Shown here one piece after another: positions 49,133 through 58,646 of a DNA stretch of 64,000 bases. This stretch comes from Oscillospiraceae bacterium (lineage in GTDB: Bacteria; Bacillota; Clostridia; Oscillospirales; Ruminococcaceae). The notes below the pieces were generated by a model that was not told where the DNA came from, did no database searches, and saw only the letters and a program-made list of their open reading frames with translations. Made by a program: the position numbers and the translations under genes. Each line of letters opens with the position of its first letter. The stretch's first letter is position 1. The stretch covers positions 62,001 to 126,000 of the forward strand of contig JAGBCL010000117.1 of NCBI GenBank assembly GCA_018110825.1, written 5' to 3'.

Positions 49133-49300
49133 ATGAAATCCGCAGAATCCGAAAGCACTAAAATCGAATGTCCCTACTGCGGATATAAAATGCCGATAAA
49201 ACGGGACAAAAACGCAGTATGCAAAGGCTTGTATGTACAATGCAAGGCTCGCAACTGCAAGAAAAATTTTGAAATAAGAATAAACGCTGAAATCAAGTAG
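49133..49300 (+). CDS. Com-like zinc-ribbon protein, 55 aa
   Basis: AAAGGAG before ATG 49133. IECPYCGYKMPIKRDKNAVCKGLYVQCKARNCKKNFEIRI holds CxxC and later CxxxxC-type cysteine pairs, a zinc ribbon of the Com type. In Mu, Com activates translation of the DNA-modification gene mom; no mom-like gene is next to it here. It sits divergent to the moron-like gene and before the tape measure, so it may be part of an inserted cargo pair. Confidence 0.65.
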   Translation: MKSAESESTKIECPYCGYKMPIKRDKNAVCKGLYVQCKARNCKKNFEIRINAEIK

Positions 49301-49351
49301 TGCCATTATGAGCCGATGATTTCACTTTCAGATTCAGTGAGGTGAGATAAA

Positions 49352-52300
49352 TTGGCTCTTGATGGCACATTAATGTTTGGCACAGGTATTGACAATACAG
49401 GCTTTGAAAGCGGTGTAAGTAATCTGCAGGCAACTGCAAATATAGCTCTCGGCAATATAGCCGCAGATATGGTTAGTCATATTTCTTCTGCTGCAGCACA
49501 AATTCCACAGCAGATGGTTTCTGTAGGTTCAGCGTTCGAAGCTTCTATGTCTCAGGTTGCCGCAACAATGGGTATAACTGCCGCAGCGGAAGAATTTGAC
49601 ATACTTTCGGATGCGGCAAAGAAAATGGGTGAAACAACTAAATTCTCAGCTGCTCAGGCAGCAGAAGCACTTAATTACCTTGCACTTGCAGGATATGATG
49701 CAGAAAAAGCTGTTGCGGCATTGCCTACTGTACTGAACGTTGCCGCTGCAGGCGGTATGGATTTAGCGTATGCTTCCGACCTGATTACTGATGCAATGTC
49801 GGCGTTGGGTCTTGAAACTGCTCAGATGGCAACGTTTGCTGACCAACTGGCGGTTACTGCACAGAAGTCAAACACTAGCGTTTCACAGTTGGGTGAAGCA
49901 ATTTTGACTGTTGGCGGTACAGCAAAAACGCTTTCAGGCGGTGTTGTTGAAATGAATACTGCTCTGGGTATCCTTGCTGATAACGGTATAAAGGGTGCTG
50001 AGGGCGGTACTGCACTCCGAAATGTTATCCTGTCGCTTTCCGCTCCGACAAATACGGCAGCACAGGCAATGGAACGTCTGGGAGTAACAGCATTTGATGC
50101 CAGCGGAACAATGCGACCTCTTGAAGACACATTTGCTGACCTTAATACTGCTCTTTCAGAATTGACAGACCAAGAAAAAACAGCTGTATTGAATGAGATT
50201 TTCAATAAGGTTGACCTTAAATCTGTAAATGCCCTGCTCGGTACTTCGGCAGAACGTTTTGACCAGCTCAGCGAATATATTTCCGATTGCTCCAATGCAG
50301 CTGCTGAAATGGCTAAAACTATGGATGACAATCTCAAAGGCGACATTACAATTCTGGACTCAGCTTTGGAAGGCTTGGGAATTGCCGCTTACGAAAAGTT
50401 TCAAGAACCGTTTCGTGAAGCTGTACAGGAAGTTACAGGATATGTTGGTGTACTTACTACAGAATTAACTGACGGAGAACTTTCTGGCAGTGTTGACAAA
50501 ATTGCTGAAGGGTTTAATAATCTTGCAGATGCCGCATTGAGAGTAGTTGGAGATACGATTATTCCAATGATAGTATCAGGATTTGAAGCAATTGTTGAAT
50601 ACGGAAGCGAGATAATCTCCATTGCTGCAGGAATTGGTGCTGCATTTGCGGCTTGGAAAATTACCAATATAGTGCTTGCGGTTATTGCGAGCATTCAAAC
50701 TGCTAATTTACAGTTGGCTTTATTAGCAGCACAAACAGGAGCTGCTGCTATATCACAAACTGCATTAGCAGGAGGCTTGACACTTACCGAGATTGCTGTT
50801 GCATTATTCACAGGAAAGCTTACATTAGCTACAGCAGCAACAGCAGCGTTTAATGCAGTTTGCTCCGTAAACCCTATTGTTTTGGTTGTTACAGCTCTTG
50901 CCGCTGCCGCCGTTGCATTAACAACATTCGCATTAACAGCAGATACAACACATAACAAGCTGAAAAAGATAAATGAGGAAATGGAGAAAATATCTGAAAC
51001 CACTGAAAACTCCATATCTTCATCTCAGGCTGAAATTGCTGTTATTGAAGCCAAAATGCGTAAATATGAAGAATTACGACGGGAATATGAACTTACTGGA
51101 AAAGGTGAGGAAAACCTAAAAGTATTAGCTGAAGATTTGCAGCAATATATGCCTGATGAAATACAGCTTATTGACGAACAGACGGGAGCATACAATTCTC
51201 TTGCAGGTTCGATTGAAAATGTTTCCAAGTCACTGTTAAAAAAAGCTTCTATTTCAGCATATGAGGAACAATATGCTGAATTAATTAAACAGAAAATTGA
51301 AGCTGAAAAAATCTTGAATGAGGCATCTTCTGAATTGGCTGACCAATCCTGGTTTGTTGGCGATTTTTTTAATGCTGTAGATTATAATGAAGCTTTAAAG
51401 ACATTTAATGACATCGAAAGTCAAATTTGGGAAGTTGAAGCAGAACTTAATAAGCTTCACAGTCAAGATACTACCATACACATCGGTGCAGAAGTTCAAT
51501 ATGAATTAGGTGGAACAACTGTAGGCTACAAATCCTCCTCCCAAATGGCAGCTGAGGAATATGCAAATCAGCGTGCTAAAGAAGCTGAAGAACTTATTGC
51601 CCTGCAGGATGACATAAATGAGAAGCTGAAAAACAAGTGGTCTGCCCTTGAGCATAATTATGCAATCGGTGTTATTGCTTCTGAAGAGGAACTGTACCAA
51701 AAGAAACAAGAGTTGCTTGATAAGTACGGCAATGAAAATCTTGAGGCACACTGGCAGTATTATGAAGATTTATTCGGTTATCAGCAGTCATATGCAGAAG
51801 AGTCCCAGCAGGAATATGAACAGTGGATTCAGGATGAATGGAATTCTATTTCACATCTGCAGTCACTCGGCCTTATTTCTTCCGAGCAGGCATATCAACA
51901 GCAGCTTGAATTCATATCAAAATATTGCAGTGAATATTCTGATGAGTGGCATAGCTACTATCAAACAATTATTGATTATCAGCGTGAAGCTCAGCAGGAG
52001 CAGGTCGAAGGTGTGCGTGACAGCCTTTCTGAAACAGTAAATGAATATAAATCGGCATTCTCCGAATTGGAAAGCTCCGTAAACAGTTATAAAAACCGTT
52101 TGCTTTCTGTAGGTGATTTGATTTCCATTGTTACTGAAACAGATAAAGACGGAAACGAGACAACGACATACAGTGTTGAAAATCTACAGAAGCAAATGAA
52201 CGCTATGCATAAATATCACGATTACATTCGTCAGCTCAAGGAACGTGATGCATCAGAGGAAATTCTCAGTGAACTTACTTCCTACGATTTTGAGGACAGT

Positions 52301-52963
52301 TTTTACCTTGCTGAAAATTTTGCAAAAATGTCTGATGCAGAGTTTAATAAAATTAACAAGCTTTATGCTCAGCGTGAGCAGCTTGCCTCTGACCTTGCCG
52401 ATGAGCTGTATGCTCCTGAAATGGAACAGCTCAACACTGACCTTATCAATGGTGTAATTGCAGAATTCGGAACACTTCCCGAAGAAATACGTTCAATCGG
52501 TGCTGAAGCTCTCGCTTCGTTCATTGAAGGCATTTCCCAAACGGAAAATCTTTCTGAAAAGGTGTCGGAATTCACAGACAGCTTTTTTAACGCATGCAAT
52601 GAAGGCATATCTGAAGGCTTTGCTGGTATTGACATTGCTGACAGTATTGCAGCAACGCTTGCTGAACAGGATACTTACGCAATCGGCAAGGAAAAGGGCG
52701 ATGCTCTTGTAAACGGATTTAATGATGCTTTAAATGCTCTTTATGCACAGTTTAATTCTGAGCAGGCATATATGTCCGCTTCGGTTTCTTATAAACAACA
52801 GCCTTATCAATCAGCTTCCGGCAGTTCTTCTGCAGGAACAAGTCAAGCTGAACGTATTGTACTTGAAAATTACGTTGATACAACTGTACAGCTTGATTCG
52901 GAGAAAATCGGTAAGGTATCATATAAGTATATCAAGGAATTTGAAAGGAAGAGTGATTCATAA
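49352..52963 (+). CDS. Tail tape measure protein
   Basis: 1,203 aa, sets tail length. N-terminal phage tail tape-measure domain: VSVGSAFEASMSQVAATMGITAAAEEFDILSDAAKKMGETTKFSAAQAAEALNYLALAGYDAEKAVAALPTVLN. Two hydrophobic stretches at ~415-530 (IISIAAGIGAAFAAWKITNIVLAVIA; INPIVLVVTALAAAAVALTTFAL) may enter the host membrane during DNA ejection. The C-terminal half is long coiled coil. TTG start 49352 with GAGGTGA upstream. Largest gene of the tail block, as expected. Confidence 0.93.
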   Translation: MALDGTLMFGTGIDNTGFESGVSNLQATANIALGNIAADMVSHISSAAAQIPQQMVSVGSAFEASMSQVAATMGITAAAEEFDILSDAAKKMGETTKFSAAQAAEALNYLALAGYDAEKAVAALPTVLNVAAAGGMDLAYASDLITDAMSALGLETAQMATFADQLAVTAQKSNTSVSQLGEAILTVGGTAKTLSGGVVEMNTALGILADNGIKGAEGGTALRNVILSLSAPTNTAAQAMERLGVTAFDASGTMRPLEDTFADLNTALSELTDQEKTAVLNEIFNKVDLKSVNALLGTSAERFDQLSEYISDCSNAAAEMAKTMDDNLKGDITILDSALEGLGIAAYEKFQEPFREAVQEVTGYVGVLTTELTDGELSGSVDKIAEGFNNLADAALRVVGDTIIPMIVSGFEAIVEYGSEIISIAAGIGAAFAAWKITNIVLAVIASIQTANLQLALLAAQTGAAAISQTALAGGLTLTEIAVALFTGKLTLATAATAAFNAVCSVNPIVLVVTALAAAAVALTTFALTADTTHNKLKKINEEMEKISETTENSISSSQAEIAVIEAKMRKYEELRREYELTGKGEENLKVLAEDLQQYMPDEIQLIDEQTGAYNSLAGSIENVSKSLLKKASISAYEEQYAELIKQKIEAEKILNEASSELADQSWFVGDFFNAVDYNEALKTFNDIESQIWEVEAELNKLHSQDTTIHIGAEVQYELGGTTVGYKSSSQMAAEEYANQRAKEAEELIALQDDINEKLKNKWSALEHNYAIGVIASEEELYQKKQELLDKYGNENLEAHWQYYEDLFGYQQSYAEESQQEYEQWIQDEWNSISHLQSLGLISSEQAYQQQLEFISKYCSEYSDEWHSYYQTIIDYQREAQQEQVEGVRDSLSETVNEYKSAFSELESSVNSYKNRLLSVGDLISIVTETDKDGNETTTYSVENLQKQMNAMHKYHDYIRQLKERDASEEILSELTSYDFEDSFYLAENFAKMSDAEFNKINKLYAQREQLASDLADELYAPEMEQLNTDLINGVIAEFGTLPEEIRSIGAEALASFIEGISQTENLSEKVSEFTDSFFNACNEGISEGFAGIDIADSIAATLAEQDTYAIGKEKGDALVNGFNDALNALYAQFNSEQAYMSASVSYKQQPYQSASGSSSAGTSQAERIVLENYVDTTVQLDSEKIGKVSYKYIKEFERKSDS

Positions 52964-53361
52964 TGGTTAAAACAATAATCGGAGGTGTAGATATACAGGA
53001 ATATATTACACATTATTCTTGTCGCTGTCCGCCAGTAAACGGTAATAACAGCTTTTATGATACAAACGGTAACTGGATTTCAGACAAAAAAGGAAATGAA
53101 GTCCTTCTTAACATATCCCTTGAAGGAGTACCAACATCTGTGTCACAACAACTCGCTACGGTATTGGAATCAGACAGTGTTGAAGTAGAGTATACTACCC
53201 CTGTTCCTTCTCACGGAACTTTTTACAAAACTGACTATAATGCAACCTGTGATGACGCTGACCCAGATAATCCCGATTATGAAGATACATCAAATATTGA
53301 ATGGAATATACAGCTTTCTCTTCGCTCGGCAAGCCTTGATGCTGTGTCGGGCAGTCTTTAG
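52963..53361 (+). CDS. Tail protein, 132 aa
   Basis: Shares its first base with the tape-measure stop. Beta-rich protein (MVKTIIGGVDIQEYITHYSCRCPPVNGNNSFYDTNGNWISDKKGNEVLLNISLEGVPTSVSQQLATVLESDSVEVEYTTPVPSHGTFYKTDYNATC). In the place of distal tail or baseplate proteins. Overlaps the next gene by 23 bases. Precise role unknown. Confidence 0.7.
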   Translation: MVKTIIGGVDIQEYITHYSCRCPPVNGNNSFYDTNGNWISDKKGNEVLLNISLEGVPTSVSQQLATVLESDSVEVEYTTPVPSHGTFYKTDYNATCDDADPDNPDYEDTSNIEWNIQLSLRSASLDAVSGSL

Positions 53362-54448
53362 CTGGAAGTTATATATTGATGACGTAGAAATACCTTCGTT
53401 CAGTGATTTGAAAATTTCTTATGCCATGAATGGGATTGGAACATCCGGTGTTCTTACCGGAACGATGTCATTTAAAACATATTATAAAGCCATAAGCGGA
53501 AATGCTTTTCCATGGTGTTCAGTAGTGAAGCTTATTTGTAATGATGAAACAATAACTGTTCCTGAATTTTATGTTAGGAATCGCACAGTTGAAGAAGATA
53601 TAACGTTATGGGACTGTTCGGATAAGATGGGAAAAACAGACGAACCAGTTGAATTTTCTGATGCTTATTTCATAGATGAGAAAATTTCCTCAGAGAATGT
53701 ACTTTCTTTATGTGCATTGACTTGCCAGTTTGACAGTTACGCATTTGCCGGAAACGGAACTGACATACTTTCTAAAATAGGCAATATCTCTCAATCGTTG
53801 GTAGTTGGAAAAACTGTTCGTGAAATACTTGATATGTATGCAACAGCAATGTGCGGATATTGGGTTTGTGATGCAAAAAACAAGTTGATATTTACACCAT
53901 TCGGCACAGCGTACTATGGTACTACACTTAATTGTCATGCTCAGATTATAGAAGGCGGAACAAGAACATACACGAAAGTTATTATGTACAATGGTGATGA
54001 AATTTATACCTCAGGTGAAGGTAATGCTCGTGAGACGCTTATGATATCTACACCACTTGCTTCTCAAGAATTGTGTAGTGCAGTATGTGCATCAATCTGT
54101 AATGTTACATATACGTCATGGTCTTGTGAAAATGGGTTATCATCTTATTATTTTTATCCTGGAGATATATTTTTTTCAGATGCTGAAGTGCGTTTTTGTA
54201 CATCTGTAACACTATATCCATCTGCTGTAGGAATATTTTTCAGTGCAGAAGCGACAAATGTTTCGGAAGATGAATATGCTTATGTAAATCAAGTAAATCG
54301 TCAGCTTAAAAGGAAACTTGAACTTGATGTTAGAAATGGCAATATGGCAATTACCAAAAAAGGAATTAAAATTTTTGCAAATAAAAATGAAAGCGATATT
54401 TCTGAAGAAAGTACAACGGTTATATCTGTATTTAAATCGGAGGAGTAA
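53339..54448 (+). CDS. Baseplate/tail-tip protein, 369 aa
   Basis: Begins inside the previous gene at ATG 53339 (WKLYIDDVEIPSFSDLKISYAMNG...). The body is beta-rich, with VKLICNDETITVPEFYVRNRTVEEDITLWDCSDKMGK, then IGNISQSLVVGKTVREILDMYATAMCGYW, a layout like phage baseplate hub or endopeptidase-tail proteins. Several cysteines. Ribosome site is weak, so coupled translation is likely. Role assigned from order and general pattern. Confidence 0.65.
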   Translation: MLCRAVFSWKLYIDDVEIPSFSDLKISYAMNGIGTSGVLTGTMSFKTYYKAISGNAFPWCSVVKLICNDETITVPEFYVRNRTVEEDITLWDCSDKMGKTDEPVEFSDAYFIDEKISSENVLSLCALTCQFDSYAFAGNGTDILSKIGNISQSLVVGKTVREILDMYATAMCGYWVCDAKNKLIFTPFGTAYYGTTLNCHAQIIEGGTRTYTKVIMYNGDEIYTSGEGNARETLMISTPLASQELCSAVCASICNVTYTSWSCENGLSSYYFYPGDIFFSDAEVRFCTSVTLYPSAVGIFFSAEATNVSEDEYAYVNQVNRQLKRKLELDVRNGNMAITKKGIKIFANKNESDISEESTTVISVFKSEE

Positions 54449-54451
54449 CTT

Positions 54452-55621
54452 ATGGCTGATAATGAGAAGCAAGTCGGGGGACTTAAAACATATGTTGATA
54501 CTGAAGATAAAGCACATTTTGTTTTCGAAGGCGTAGTGGAAAGTAATATCCCGTTATTAACCGATGCACAAAATTTTGCTGAAGCAATCAACGAGCTTTT
54601 TGCAGAAGGCACGGGGGCGGCTAACGGCTATCTCCGTGCCGTGCTTGATGATGAAACAAGCAGCATAACGATTGTTGCTGCGGATGGTGACGCAGAAGCT
54701 GAGGGTTACACTGATTATCTGTACGGGTACACGGTTACAGATTACAGCGAGGACATAACCATGCAGACCACGGTTGCGGATACGGTCACAACTACCACAA
54801 AAAGCATCAGCAAACGGGTTGTTGCTCAGCTGTACCGTGCATCTGACGGTGTTGTACTGCTTACGGCTGAGGATGACGGCAAAGGCAACATAATCGGGTA
54901 CACAGACCAAACGGGACAACCTATTTACACAGCGGAGTGGCGGACGGAGCTTGTTGAGGCCGAGGCAAACAGTGACGGTGCTGATTCGGCAGCGATAGCT
55001 TGGGTGCTTGCCCGTAACATGGAGCAGGCTGTAAGCTTTGAGCAACGTAAGCAGGATTACCGTGACGGTGTTAAAGTTGGTATTAAGGGCGGCGCGGATA
55101 TTTCCGAACCGTGGGAAAAGCCGATTGATGACCTTGATGTAACTTTTGGTGAGAACGGCGAAATGCTGACGGACGGTGATTTGACAGATATGTCCCCAGA
55201 AAAGGGCTTATATGCAACCTGTACTGATGATGAGGGCAACGTAACCCGATACCTGCATTTGTGGTTTGACGATTATTACAGTAAATCAAGCAGCTTATGG
55301 GAACAATCTCGGCTATGTTGGGAGACGTACTATGCTGATGGTACGCTATACAAGAGTGGTACAGCAATTGGACAAAGTTATTCCGAATACTTTTTGATTT
55401 GGGAAAATTATTATTCAAGCGGTGACCATAAAGGCGAAATTAAAGCGCACAGATACACCCGTAATGTTAGTTTTGGGGATGAATACATTATAATCGGCAT
55501 TTGGTATTGGGAAGCGGGATTTGATTATCCGCCGCGAATGAAAAATATGACTGGATTATACTATGGTTCACTAGGATTAACGGGAAAACCCGTTACCTGC
55601 AGTAATGTTAGACCATTTTAA
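54452..55621 (+). CDS. Tail fibre-like structural protein, 389 aa
   Basis: Starts three bases after the previous stop, with GGAGG. N-terminal part KTYVDTEDKAHFVFEGVVESNIPLLTDAQNFAEAINELFAEG resembles phage tail-tip connector proteins; the C-terminal part is aromatic and beta-rich (WYWEAGFDYPPRMKNMTGLYYGSLG). GC content is higher in 54,600-55,250 than on both sides, suggesting a recently exchanged module. Probably part of the receptor-binding apparatus. Confidence 0.65.
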   Translation: MADNEKQVGGLKTYVDTEDKAHFVFEGVVESNIPLLTDAQNFAEAINELFAEGTGAANGYLRAVLDDETSSITIVAADGDAEAEGYTDYLYGYTVTDYSEDITMQTTVADTVTTTTKSISKRVVAQLYRASDGVVLLTAEDDGKGNIIGYTDQTGQPIYTAEWRTELVEAEANSDGADSAAIAWVLARNMEQAVSFEQRKQDYRDGVKVGIKGGADISEPWEKPIDDLDVTFGENGEMLTDGDLTDMSPEKGLYATCTDDEGNVTRYLHLWFDDYYSKSSSLWEQSRLCWETYYADGTLYKSGTAIGQSYSEYFLIWENYYSSGDHKGEIKAHRYTRNVSFGDEYIIIGIWYWEAGFDYPPRMKNMTGLYYGSLGLTGKPVTCSNVRPF

Positions 55622-55638
55622 TAAGGAGGTATAAATTT

Positions 55639-57171
55639 ATGCAAATCAAAACAATCAATCTCACGGGCACAGAGCAGGCGGTGAAGTTTGCCGAGACAAG
55701 CACTCATTTCTGGGTGCAGAACCTCGGCGGCTCAGACGTGCTTGTGAGCATGGAAAGCGGCATCTCGGAGGGCAAGGACAACGTACTTACGGTAACGTCA
55801 GGCGGTGCGGGATATGTACGCTCTGATATGGGCGATAAGACGGTATATCTGCTTGGCAATGGTAAGGTGCAGGTATACGGTGTTAACAACGCTTTTTGCC
55901 CTTTTAAGCCAGGAACGAAGGGAGGTGATGCAATCACTTTCACTGGCGGTGCCATTGCAGGAACTGTTGATTATCCCTTGCTTGCTCTTAATCTATATGG
56001 TCAATCGATACAAAACGGTACACCGACACCTGAAGCGCCTGTAGATATTGTTTCGGTTGGTGATAACGGTACTGTTGAAATTACAGCTTGTGGAAAGAAC
56101 ATACTTATGCAGACCTGCGTAGATAAAACCGAATATGGTATTACTTTTACCAAGCAACCCGATGGCTCAATTATAATGAATGGCACATCAACAAGTAATT
56201 TTGCTTACACTATATACGATTATAACAAAAGCAACACACTTGTCTTCAATGGAGGAAAATACACTATATCTTTTGGTGATGAGTTTAATGCTTGGGTGAG
56301 GTCATCTCCCACAACAGCGGCTATGGTAGTGGGGTGTCAGATTGGAGAAAGTGCTAATTATATCAGTTATAGTAAGCATGGTGTTCGCACTTTTTCGACG
56401 GATGAATATGTAGAAGAACGAAACCTTTTTGTCAAGGTAAAATTAGATGCTGGTGCAGTTTGTGATAATATTCGTATATATCCGCAAATTGAAAAAGGTG
56501 ATACTGCCACAGAATATGAACCCTACAAAGGCAACACAGCTACAATCACAAGCGGTCTGCCATTGTGCAGCGTTGGTGATTATCGTGATGAACTGATTTA
56601 TAATGCTGACGGTACGGGAAAGATTATCAAGCGTACTGGAATTACCACTTTTGATGGTTCAGATAATGAAGAATGGGAGCTTGGAAGCAATTATATGCGT
56701 ATCGGTTCGCCCATTTTATCTGGTGTTATCGCCAAAACAGATGAGGCAAATCCAATCGCTAATTGTATATGTACAAATCTACCTATTGTATCTGCCAATG
56801 AAACATTTAATGGGGCACAGGGACTTGCTGTTTCCAGCTCTGGAAGAGTATTCATATGCATTGCATCTCTTGCAGGTAATTCTGACATAACGGCTTGGAC
56901 ATCTTATTTTGCTGAAAATCCTGTTACCGTTGTATATCAGCTTGAAACACCACAGGTAATTGAGTTATCGGCTACTGAAATGGCGGAATTAGGGCAGTTG
57001 CAAACATTTGACGGTATGACAACCATTTACAATGACGAGGGTGCAGAAATGACAGTTAAGGTTGCTACAAATCCGCTGCTGTCGGAGTATGTAAAACCAG
57101 TTATTGACGGATTTACTGCAAGATATGAAGAACGAATAGCGGCGCTTGAAGCGGCTATTACAAGCACTTAA
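55639..57171 (+). CDS. Tail adhesin / receptor-binding protein, 510 aa
   Basis: AAGGAGG before the ATG. The region ~115-150 (YPLLALNLYGQSIQNGTPTPEAPVDIVSVGDNGTVEITACGKN) and the later KTGTA-like parts (YPQIEKGDTATEYEPYKGNTATITSGLPLCSVGDYRDEL) are typical of long phage adhesins in Firmicutes. It should recognise the cell surface. The N-terminal part starts with MQIKTINLTGTEQAVKFAETSTHFWVQNLGG, a tail-attachment beta domain; the end is coiled (YEERIAALEAAITST). Confidence 0.78.
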   Translation: MQIKTINLTGTEQAVKFAETSTHFWVQNLGGSDVLVSMESGISEGKDNVLTVTSGGAGYVRSDMGDKTVYLLGNGKVQVYGVNNAFCPFKPGTKGGDAITFTGGAIAGTVDYPLLALNLYGQSIQNGTPTPEAPVDIVSVGDNGTVEITACGKNILMQTCVDKTEYGITFTKQPDGSIIMNGTSTSNFAYTIYDYNKSNTLVFNGGKYTISFGDEFNAWVRSSPTTAAMVVGCQIGESANYISYSKHGVRTFSTDEYVEERNLFVKVKLDAGAVCDNIRIYPQIEKGDTATEYEPYKGNTATITSGLPLCSVGDYRDELIYNADGTGKIIKRTGITTFDGSDNEEWELGSNYMRIGSPILSGVIAKTDEANPIANCICTNLPIVSANETFNGAQGLAVSSSGRVFICIASLAGNSDITAWTSYFAENPVTVVYQLETPQVIELSATEMAELGQLQTFDGMTTIYNDEGAEMTVKVATNPLLSEYVKPVIDGFTARYEERIAALEAAITST

Positions 57172-57186
57172 TAGGAGGGTTAAATT

Positions 57187-57597
57187 ATGAAATCAATTTT
57201 TGAAGAAGTTATCAACAGAGGCACTTTTGACCTTAAAGGCCTGCTGAAAAAAATTGACGTGTTTAACGTTGAAGGCAAGCTTACGGACGAGGACAGAGAT
57301 GACCTGTATATTAAGGCAAGAGAAGCAGCGGACGTTGCAAACTCTGTTGATGTAATTGCAAAGCTTACAGAGCTTGAACAGCGTGTTCTTGCCCTTGAAA
57401 ATGCAAGTAATGATACGGCTACAGGTGAAACCACAGCTAATGAATACGTTGTCGGCAAGTGGTATTATACAGGCGACAAGGTAACTTTTGAGGGCACAGA
57501 GTATATTTGTATTGCTCCTGCAGGTGCTGTTTGCACCTGGTCTCCGAGGGAATATCCTGCGTTTTGGGGTAAGGCGAGTGAAGAAGATGTGTTGTAA
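57187..57597 (+). CDS. Phage protein with carbohydrate-binding module, 136 aa
   Basis: The N-terminal ~75 residues are helical (KSIFEEVINRGTFDLKGLLKKIDVFNVEGKLTDEDRDDLYIKAREAADVANSVDVIAKLTELEQRVLALENAS). The C-terminal ~45 (VVGKWYYTGDKVTFEGTEYICIAPAGAVCTWSPREYPAFWGK) match a CBM5/12-type chitin/cell-wall-binding domain with its aromatic WYYTG..V.Y.G..Y.C and W.P..YP..W. GGAGGG before ATG. Likely a tail-tip or lysis accessory protein that binds wall sugars. Confidence 0.8.
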   Translation: MKSIFEEVINRGTFDLKGLLKKIDVFNVEGKLTDEDRDDLYIKAREAADVANSVDVIAKLTELEQRVLALENASNDTATGETTANEYVVGKWYYTGDKVTFEGTEYICIAPAGAVCTWSPREYPAFWGKASEEDVL

Positions 57598-57603
57598 TAT
57601 CTT

Positions 57604-57619
57604 CCCCGATATTTCGGGG
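57604..57619 (+). terminator. Short stem-loop before the lysin gene
   Basis: CCCCGA-TATT-TCGGGG between the previous stop and GGGAGG of the lysin. No T tract, so a processing or stability element is more likely than a terminator. Confidence 0.45.
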
Positions 57620-57638
57620 CTGCTGGGAGGTTGTAAAT

Positions 57639-58385
57639 ATGAAACTTAAAGGTATCGACGTATCCTATCACAACGGCGTTGTGAATTGGGACAAAGTTAA
57701 GGCTGCAGGGATACAGTTTGCAATTCTTCGCTGTGGCTACGGTAGAAAAAGCACAAAGCAGATTGACAAGCAGTTCGAACGCAACTACCGTGAGTGTAAG
57801 CGCGTAGGAATCCCTGTGGGTGTTTACCATTACAGCTATGCTAAAAATGCCGATGATGCACGGCTTGAAGCTGATTTTATGCTGGAACTTATCAAGGGCA
57901 AACAGTTTGAATATCCTGTCGTTTTTGATATTGAGGACAAAGGACAGGAGTGCCTTGGAAAGAAGGTTCTGACTGACATTACAGTTGCTTTCTGTGAGAA
58001 AATGGAGCAGAACGGTTATTATGTTGCAATCTACAGCAATGTTGATTGGTTTATTAATAAGCTTGACCAATCAAGGCTTGAAGCTTATGACAAGTGGCTT
58101 GCACACTGGGTTACTACTCCAAGATGGGGTAACGAATTCGGCGGTTTGTGGCAGTACAGCGACAGCGGAAAGGTTGACGGTATTAAAACAAAGGTTGATA
58201 TGAATATTTCCTACCGTAATTATCCGTGGATTATTAAGGGTGCTGGGCTGAACGGTTACGGAAATAAGGCGGTTACATACAGGATTGAGGCTGTCAAAGC
58301 AGGCTTGAACTCTACGGAAGCGGATTTGCTTGCAAAGGAAGCTTCCAAACTGGGTATGACGGTTGTTAAGAAGGAGGAAAAATAA
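57639..58385 (+). CDS. Endolysin, GH25 lysozyme family
   Basis: 248 aa. GH25 catalytic domain: MKLKGIDVSYHNGVVNWDKVKAAGIQFAILRCGYG with the N-terminal Asp, VFDIEDKGQ with the DxE acidic pair, and GLWQYSDSGKVDGIKTKVDMN with the C-terminal signature. It cleaves peptidoglycan between MurNAc and GlcNAc at lysis. The last ~45 residues are a short extension, possibly wall-binding. GGGAGG before the ATG and directly upstream of the holin. Confidence 0.93.
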   Translation: MKLKGIDVSYHNGVVNWDKVKAAGIQFAILRCGYGRKSTKQIDKQFERNYRECKRVGIPVGVYHYSYAKNADDARLEADFMLELIKGKQFEYPVVFDIEDKGQECLGKKVLTDITVAFCEKMEQNGYYVAIYSNVDWFINKLDQSRLEAYDKWLAHWVTTPRWGNEFGGLWQYSDSGKVDGIKTKVDMNISYRNYPWIIKGAGLNGYGNKAVTYRIEAVKAGLNSTEADLLAKEASKLGMTVVKKEEK

Positions 58386-58387
58386 TC

Positions 58388-58606
58388 ATGAAAAATATTA
58401 ATTGGAAAAGAAAATTGTCCAGTAGAAAATTCTGGGCGGCTGTTAGTGGCGTGGTAATCAGTATAATGGTTATTTTCGGTGCTGATTCAGGTGAGCAGGA
58501 ACGTATCGCAGGTGCAATTACTTCTGCAGGTGTTCTTGTTACATATATTCTCGCTGAAGGTGCAGCTGATAAGGCAGCACTTGAAAATCCTGATGATGAG
58601 GAATAA
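58388..58606 (+). CDS. Holin
   Basis: 72 aa, INWKRKLSSRKFWAAVSGVVISIMVIFG then AGAITSAGVLVTYILAEGAAD: two membrane segments with the INWK..L..K.FW start of phage holin 1-type proteins. It permeabilises the membrane to release the lysin. Two bases after the lysin stop, AAGGAGG upstream. Last gene of the late operon, followed by a terminator. Confidence 0.85.
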   Translation: MKNINWKRKLSSRKFWAAVSGVVISIMVIFGADSGEQERIAGAITSAGVLVTYILAEGAADKAALENPDDEE

Positions 58607-58613
58607 TATAAAA

Positions 58614-58646
58614 ATGGGGGCAGGTTAAACCTGCTCCCATTATACT
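58614..58646 (+). terminator. End of the late operon
   Basis: GGGGGCAGGT / ACCTGCTCCC stem (58616-58625 with 58629-58638), then ATTATACTGTTTTA. Confidence 0.75.
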
